Source: Rhodopseudomonas palustris
GTDB lineage: Bacteria > Pseudomonadota > Alphaproteobacteria > Rhizobiales > Xanthobacteraceae
Length of the DNA: 64,000 nt
Direction of reading: 5' to 3'
NCBI GenBank assembly: GCA_016215605.1
Contig: JACRJB010000043.1
Coordinates: 22,557 to 86,556, forward strand
The notes below the pieces were generated by a model that saw only the letters and a list, made by a program, of their open reading frames with translations, searched no databases and was not told the origin of the DNA. The translations under genes were made by a program, and so were the position numbers. Position 1 is the first letter of the stretch. Every line of letters starts with the position of its first letter. Of the stretch, positions 59,495 to 64,000 are shown in pieces.

Positions 59495-59893
59495 ATGCGT
59501 ACTTTGAAGTTGCGCCACCTCACCCTCGCCCCGCTCGCCGCTGCGCTGGCCTTCGGCCTGCTCGCCTCCGGCCCCGTGATGGCCCAGGGCACCCAGACCG
59601 CGCCGTCCGGCACCATGGCGCCGCCGCCCAAGGCGGATACCAAGATGGCCCCGGCCCCCAAGGCCGAGTCCAAGATGGCGCCGGCCAAGTCCGAGAAGGT
59701 CGAACTGCTCGACATCAACTCGGCCACCGCCGAACAGCTCGACGCGCTGCCCGGCGTCGGCAAGGCCTACTCGGCCGCGATCATCAAGGGCCGCCCCTAC
59801 AAGGGCAAGGACGAGCTGGTGCAGAAGAAGATCGTGCCGGAAAAGACCTACGAGGGCATCAAGGACAAGATCATCGCGAAGCAGAAGAGCTGA
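59495..59893 (+). CDS. Exported helix-hairpin-helix (ComEA-like) protein
   Basis: A 132-residue secreted protein. A signal peptide (residues 1-30, ending VMAQG) is followed by a low-complexity segment with repeated KMAP/PPKAD units (residues 38-66) and a C-terminal helix-hairpin-helix motif [32 protein letters not shown], as in ComEA DNA-uptake proteins, though the HhH pair occurs in many small exported proteins. ATG 59495 follows GGAGGACACC. Function uncertain. Confidence 0.87.
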   Translation: MRTLKLRHLTLAPLAAALAFGLLASGPVMAQGTQTAPSGTMAPPPKADTKMAPAPKAESKMAPAKSEKVELLDINSATAEQLDALPGVGKAYSAAIIKGRPYKGKDELVQKKIVPEKTYEGIKDKIIAKQKS

Positions 59894-59945
59894 GCGGACG
59901 ACCCTCGGCCCACCGGCCGACGACAAGCCTCGTGCTTGCACACCA

Positions 59946-60060
59946 CGTCATTGCCGGGCTCGACCCGGCAATCCATCTTGTTCAGAAGGATGGATGCCCG
60001 GGTCAAGCCCGGGCATGACGGCGGTGGAGTTGGCAATACCGGGTCAAGCCCGGCAATGAC
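59946..60060. repeat. Paired inverted repeats, family A (three heads)
   Basis: CGTCATTGCCGGGCTCGACC, then GGATGCCCGGGTCAAGCCCG...CATGACG, then an additional ACCGGGTCAAGCCCGGCAAT ending at 60060. An extra half-unit is attached compared with other copies. Lies in the convergent gap before ispZ. Confidence 0.85.
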
Positions 60061-60078
60061 TTGTTTTTGGTCTCGGTG

Positions 60079-60711
60079 TTATCGTCCCGACACGTCGCCT
60101 TCGTCCGCTGCGCTCTTTTCGAGCGTCGCCGGTTCGGCGGCGTAGCGTTTGGCCAGCGGCATTTGCAGCATGGCGAACAGCATGGTGATCGGCACCATGC
60201 CGAACACCTTGAACGACACCCAGAACTCGGTCGTCTGCGTCCGCCAGATCGCTTCGTTCAGCACGGCCATCGCCAGGAAGAACAGCGCCCAGCGCAGCGT
60301 CAGCTTGCGCCAGCCTTCCGGTGTCAAATTGAACACCTGATCGAACATGATCGCGATGAAGCTGCGGCCGAACAGCAGGCCGCCGCCGAGCACGGCGCCG
60401 AACAGCGTGTAGACGATGGTCGGCTTCATCTTGATGAAGGTCTCGTCGTGCAGCACCAGCGTCAGCGTGCCGAACACCAACACCACCACGGCGGTGACGA
60501 TCGCCATGATCGGCACGTGCTTGGTCACCACGTAGGACGCGATGATCGCCGCGATCACCGCCACCATGAAGGCGCCGGTGGCGGCGAACAGATTCCACTT
60601 CGCGTTGACGAAGAAGAACACCAGCAGCGGGCCGAGCTCGGTGGCCAGCTTGAACAGCGGATGCGGCTGGTTCTTCTGCAGGATCTCGTCGGTCGCTGAG
60701 GGTTTCGTCAT
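60079..60711 (-). CDS. ispZ: Inner membrane septation protein A-like (YciB/IspZ)
   Basis: A 210-residue polytopic membrane protein of the YciB/IspZ family, needed for normal septation in some bacteria and linked to envelope maintenance. Five or six helices are visible, with family sequence [25 protein letters not shown] and [28 protein letters not shown]. Its ATG overlaps the ftsY stop as ATGA. Confidence 0.93.
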   Translation of the reverse strand: MTKPSATDEILQKNQPHPLFKLATELGPLLVFFFVNAKWNLFAATGAFMVAVIAAIIASYVVTKHVPIMAIVTAVVVLVFGTLTLVLHDETFIKMKPTIVYTLFGAVLGGGLLFGRSFIAIMFDQVFNLTPEGWRKLTLRWALFFLAMAVLNEAIWRTQTTEFWVSFKVFGMVPITMLFAMLQMPLAKRYAAEPATLEKSAADEGDVSGR

Positions 60712-61655
60712 GTCGTCTCCGTGCCGGCGATCGCCTGCGCGAAATCGCGCGCGGTGAACGGCGACAGATCGTCGACGCCTTCGCCGACGCCGATGAAATG
60801 CACCGGCAGTCTGTGCTTCTCGGCGATGGCGACGAGGATGCCGCCGCGCGCGGTGCCGTCGAGCTTCGTCATCACCAGGCCGGTGACGCCGGCGGTCTTG
60901 GTGAAGGCCTCGACCTGCGACAGCGCGTTCTGGCCGACGGTGGCGTCGAGCACCAGCAGCACCGCATGCGGCGCGGTGTCGTCGACCTTCTTGATGACGC
61001 GCACCACTTTTTCGAGCTCGCTCATCAGCTCGGTGCGGTTCTGCAGCCGGCCGGCAGTGTCGATCAGCAGCACGTCGCGGCCCTGCTCTTTCGCCGCGGT
61101 CAGCGCGTTGAAGGCGAGGCTGGCCGAATCCGAGCCCTGCGCGCCGGCCACCACCGGCGTGCCGGTGCGCTCGCCCCAGATTTTCAGCTGCTCGATCGCC
61201 GCGGCCCGGAAGGTGTCGCCGGCCGCCATCATCACCTTGCGGCCCTCGGCGGCGAAGCGGGCCGACAGCTTGCCGATGGTGGTGGTCTTGCCGGAGCCGT
61301 TGACGCCGACCACCAGCACCACGAACGGCTTCTTCGCGGTGTCGATCGCCAGCGGCTTGGCGACCGGCGCCAGCACCTTCTCGACCTCGGCGGCGACGAT
61401 TTCCTTGACGTCACTGGCCGAGATCATCTTGTCGTAGCGGCCCTCGCCGACCGCGTCCGAGATCCGCGACGCCACTTCCGTGCCGAGGTCGGCGCGCAGC
61501 AGCACGTCCTCGATCTCCTCGAGCATCGCCCGGTCGAGCTTGCGCTTGGAAATGAATTCGGACAGCGCCGTGCCGATCGAGCTCGACGTGCGCTTCAGCC
61601 CGCTGGACAGCCGTCGCCACCAGCTCGGCTTTGAATTTTCCGGAGTGTCACTCAT
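60708..61655 (-). CDS. ftsY: Signal recognition particle receptor FtsY
   Basis: FtsY receives SRP-ribosome complexes at the membrane. The 315-residue NG-domain GTPase shows the N domain ([19 protein letters not shown]), G1 [37 protein letters not shown] and [12 protein letters not shown]. The acidic A domain is nearly absent, common in alphaproteobacteria. It diverges from the pseudouridine synthase gene with a gap of only 28 bases. Confidence 0.98.
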   Translation of the reverse strand: MSDTPENSKPSWWRRLSSGLKRTSSSIGTALSEFISKRKLDRAMLEEIEDVLLRADLGTEVASRISDAVGEGRYDKMISASDVKEIVAAEVEKVLAPVAKPLAIDTAKKPFVVLVVGVNGSGKTTTIGKLSARFAAEGRKVMMAAGDTFRAAAIEQLKIWGERTGTPVVAGAQGSDSASLAFNALTAAKEQGRDVLLIDTAGRLQNRTELMSELEKVVRVIKKVDDTAPHAVLLVLDATVGQNALSQVEAFTKTAGVTGLVMTKLDGTARGGILVAIAEKHRLPVHFIGVGEGVDDLSPFTARDFAQAIAGTETT

Positions 61656-61683
61656 CAGGGCGCTGTGTTAGCCGTTTCGGGCC

Positions 61684-62607
61684 ATGAACGAAAGCCACGC
61701 AGATCAATTCGACGTGCCGGAACTGTCGGCCGAGGACATTCAGTCGCGGGTGCTGCATCGCGACGGACTGATGCTGGTGATCGACAAGCCGGCCGGCCTG
61801 CCGGTGCATCGCGGCCCCAAGGGCGGGCCGAATCTGGAAACCTCGTTCGAGTTCCTGCGGTTCGGCCTGCCGCGCCCGCCGGTGCTGGCGCATCGGCTCG
61901 ACCGCGACACCTCCGGCTGCCTGGTGCTCGGTCGCCACCGCAAGGCCACCGCCACGCTGGGACTGCTGTTCAAACACAGCAAGATTTCCAAGACCTATTG
62001 GGCGATCGTCGAGGGCGGCCCCGAGCAGGACCAGGGCACCATCGACCTCCCGATCGGCCGCCTCAACGCCGAACGCGGCTGGTGGCAGAAGATCGACCCC
62101 GAAGGCCTGCCGTCGCTGACGAAATGGCGGGTGATGGGAAGGTCAATAGGCAGTGAAGCTGCGGCAAACGGCTCCCCTCCCCCTTGCGGGGAGGGGTCGG
62201 GGGTGGGGGTCGACAACGGGAGCCTCGCCTTGGGGCTCCCTCACCCCAACCCTCTCCCGCAAGCGGGAGAGGGGGCTCGTCGTGCGGGGGGAGAGGGTGA
62301 TGGTCTGTCTCGAAGGCCGGGCGCGATCGTCGGTGCGCCGGCCCCGACGCGGCTGACCTGGCTGGCGCTGGAGCCGATCACTGGGCGGACGCACCAACTG
62401 CGCGTGCATTGCGCCGCGATGGGCTGGCCGATCGTCGGCGACAACATCTATGGCAACGGCCCGCGTTTCGGCGAACCGCGGCTGCATCTGCACGCGCGCG
62501 AGATCACCATCCCGCTGTCGCGCAACAAGCCGCCGGTGGTGGTGACGGCGCCGCCGCCGGCCCATATGCATCCAAGGCTGCAAGCGTGCGGATGGGTTAG
62601 CGATTAG
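61684..62607 (+). CDS. RluA-family pseudouridine synthase with in-frame repeat insertion
   Basis: A 307-residue pseudouridine synthase. Motif II with the catalytic aspartate is AHRLDRDTSGCLVLG, KTYWAIV follows, and the C-terminal core is LTWLALEPITGRTHQLRVHCAAMGWPIVGD. Between residues about 158 and 220 a glycine/proline-rich stretch (GSPPPCGEGSGVGVDNG, LPHPNPLPQAGEGARRAGG) interrupts the fold. It is the direct translation of a family D palindromic repeat at 62173-62300, which keeps the frame. Without it the protein would be about 245 residues, the normal size. Target uridine cannot be read. Confidence 0.9.
   Translation: MNESHADQFDVPELSAEDIQSRVLHRDGLMLVIDKPAGLPVHRGPKGGPNLETSFEFLRFGLPRPPVLAHRLDRDTSGCLVLGRHRKATATLGLLFKHSKISKTYWAIVEGGPEQDQGTIDLPIGRLNAERGWWQKIDPEGLPSLTKWRVMGRSIGSEAAANGSPPPCGEGSGVGVDNGSLALGLPHPNPLPQAGEGARRAGGEGDGLSRRPGAIVGAPAPTRLTWLALEPITGRTHQLRVHCAAMGWPIVGDNIYGNGPRFGEPRLHLHAREITIPLSRNKPPVVVTAPPPAHMHPRLQACGWVSD
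62173..62295. repeat. Family D inverted repeat inside the pseudouridine synthase gene
   Basis: TCCCCTCCCCCTTGCGGGGAGGGG forms one hairpin and AACCCTCTCCCGCAAGCGGGAGAGGGGG another; both match the intergenic family D copies at 15.3 and 59.2 kb. Here the element is open in the gene's frame. Confidence 0.88.
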
Positions 62608-62634
62608 TTCGCGCTGCTAGCAACACAACCACAG

Positions 62635-62711
62635 CGTCATTCGCGGGCTTGACCCGCGAATCCATCAATCAAAGAGCGATGGACCGCCGGATCAAGTCCG
62701 GCGGTGACGGG
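62635..62711. repeat. Paired inverted repeat, family A
   Basis: CGTCATTCGCGGGCTTGACCCGCGAATCC faces GGACCGCCGGATCAAGTCCGGCGGTGACGG. Shortest of the family A copies; it lies in the convergent gap between the pseudouridine synthase gene and mtaB. Confidence 0.82.
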
Positions 62712-62801
62712 AGTGGGCGGGGCGAGGCCGTGAGTCCTGCGCAAAGGCTGCGCGCTCAGTCTCGGTGCAAGCAAGCTCCACGTCAAACGCCTCGTGACGC
62801 G

Positions 62802-64000
62802 TCAGACGACCAGCCGCGCCCCATCATGCCCGCGGATCACCATCGTTCTCACGTCGCCCGCCTTACCACCCTCGATCGCCACTGGGACGAAATGCTCGGT
62901 GCGGCCTTGCGTGGCGCTCTCGATCAGCACGGACCGCGTCGCGCCCGTTTCGCCGGCCAGCCGTCGCGTCAGCGCAGCTTCGCCGGCGGCGCGCAGCCTT
63001 GCGGCACGGTCGCGAATGACGCGGCCGTCGAGTTGCGGCATCCGCGCCGCCGGGGTGCCGGGGCGTTTCGAATACGGAAACACGTGCAGGAAGGTGAGGC
63101 CGCAGTCCTCGACCAGATCGAGCGAGCGGGCAAACATCTCCTCGGTCTCGGTCGGAAAGCCGGCGATCAGATCGGCGCCGAGCGCGATGTCCGGGCGCAG
63201 CCGCCGCACCTCGTCGCAGAACGCGATCGCGTCGCTGCGGCTGTGCCGCCGCTTCATCCGCTTCAGGATCAGATCGTCGCCGGCTTGCAGCGACAGATGC
63301 AGATGCGGCATCAATCGCGGCTCGTTCGCCAGCGCGTCGATCAGGTCGCGATCCGCCTCGATGGAGTCGATCGAGGAAATCCGCAGCCGTCGCAGCTCGG
63401 GCACGTGGCGCAGGATCTTCTTGACCAGAGATCCGAGTCTCGGCGCGCCCGGCAGATCGGCGCCGTAGCTGGTGAGATCGACGCCGGTCAGCACGATCTC
63501 GGCATGGCCGCGCTCGGCCAGCGTGCGAACCTGATCGACCACTGCGCCGACCGGCACCGAGCGGGAGTTACCACGACCATAGGGGATGATGCAGAAGGTG
63601 CAGCGATGGTCGCAGCCGTTTTGCACCTCGACGAAGGCGCGGGCATGATCTGAAAAACTCGAAATGAGGTGCGGGGCGGTTTCGCGCACTTGCATGATGT
63701 CCGACACGCGCACCTTTTCCTGCGCGGGAGCAAAGGAGCGCGGCTCCATCTTCTCGGCATTGCCGATCACGCGGTCGACCTCAGGCATGGCCGCGAACAG
63801 AGTGGGGTCGGTCTGCGCCGCACATCCGGTGACAATGATGCGCGCATCCGGGCGCGCGCGCTTTGCCCGCCGGATCGCCTGCCGTGCCTGCCGCACCGCT
63901 TCGCCCGTTACGGCGCAGCTGTTGACGATGACCAGGCTCGGGTCATCGCCCGCAAGGCCGCGCATAGCCTCGCTTTCAGCAATGTTGAGGCGGCATCCGA
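62802..64000 (-). CDS. mtaB: tRNA t6A37 methylthiotransferase MtaB (5' end outside window)
   Basis: MtaB (YqeV family) converts t6A37 of tRNAs to ms2t6A37 using two iron-sulfur clusters. The radical-SAM triad is in NGCDHRCTFCIIPYGRGNSR. The N-terminal cluster-binding domain shows VIVNSCAVT and IVTGCAAQ, and GCRLNIAESE continues upstream of the first in-frame ATG (63965) to the window edge, so the start is missing. A C-terminal TRAM-like segment ends GHDGARLVV. ftsY-mtaB proximity is usual in this group. Confidence 0.96.
   Translation of the reverse strand, partial: GCRLNIAESEAMRGLAGDDPSLVIVNSCAVTGEAVRQARQAIRRAKRARPDARIIVTGCAAQTDPTLFAAMPEVDRVIGNAEKMEPRSFAPAQEKVRVSDIMQVRETAPHLISSFSDHARAFVEVQNGCDHRCTFCIIPYGRGNSRSVPVGAVVDQVRTLAERGHAEIVLTGVDLTSYGADLPGAPRLGSLVKKILRHVPELRRLRISSIDSIEADRDLIDALANEPRLMPHLHLSLQAGDDLILKRMKRRHSRSDAIAFCDEVRRLRPDIALGADLIAGFPTETEEMFARSLDLVEDCGLTFLHVFPYSKRPGTPAARMPQLDGRVIRDRAARLRAAGEAALTRRLAGETGATRSVLIESATQGRTEHFVPVAIEGGKAGDVRTMVIRGHDGARLVV

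Overview
This GC-rich (about 65-68%) 64 kb chromosomal segment looks like an alphaproteobacterium of the Rhodopseudomonas/Bradyrhizobium group, most likely a Rhodopseudomonas palustris-type strain. Supporting points are an rpaR/rpaI-type quorum-sensing pair, tandem glnK-amtB pairs, the ccmC-ccmD-ccmG / ispZ / ftsY / mtaB block, the hslVU-his cluster, and many paired inverted repeats typical of these genomes. No rRNA, tRNA, CRISPR array, phage or intact insertion sequence was found. Species assignment is by recalled similarity, not by a search.

Layout. 0-9.5 kb: rsmI (5' end off the window), yraN, gshB, the LuxR/LuxI pair with a palindromic lux box and a small translationally coupled ORF, comM-like ATPase, an exported hypothetical, a hybrid histidine kinase and olsB. 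9.8-14.5 kb (minus): coaA and the histidine cluster hisE-hisF-hisA-hisH-DUF2628-hisB. 14.7-16.8 kb (plus): hslV, hslU. 17.1-20 kb (minus): Smr protein, mltA, Tim44-like protein; secB follows on plus. 21-23.9 kb (minus): dnaQ, coaE, maf, PEP synthase/PPDK regulatory protein. 24.3-33.2 kb (plus): hemJ, rho, mnmE, mnmG, rsmG, parA, parB, with a minus-strand MmcQ/YjbR gene between mnmG and rsmG. Four parS-like sites lie among these genes. The strand switch at about 24 kb, in a non-coding gap of roughly 450 bp, is the best origin-of-replication candidate.

33.5-39.6 kb (minus): holA, lptE, leuS and a cache/HAMP/GGDEF diguanylate cyclase. 39.8-49.6 kb: yggS, an L,D-transpeptidase, a CenR-like response regulator, a lone cyclic-nucleotide-binding domain, an unusual stand-alone GIY-YIG domain protein, xth, lolA, ftsK, a DapC-like aminotransferase, and an AbrB/VapC toxin-antitoxin pair whose toxin has an in-frame amber codon. 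49.7-53.6 kb (minus): two glnK-amtB pairs for nitrogen sensing and ammonium uptake. 53.9-64 kb: tesB, a UbiH-like hydroxylase, an Xre/RES toxin-antitoxin module, ccmC-ccmD-ccmG, a helix-hairpin-helix exported protein, ispZ, ftsY, an RluA-family pseudouridine synthase carrying a translated palindromic repeat, and mtaB (5' end off the window).

Most of the window is conserved housekeeping. The parts that deserve attention are the rpaR/rpaI locus and its small partner ORF, the origin/parS region, the repeat inserted in frame in the pseudouridine synthase, the toxin-antitoxin module sitting where ccmAB would be expected, the decayed VapC, the GIY-YIG orphan, and at least six families of long paired inverted repeats in the intergenic gaps.
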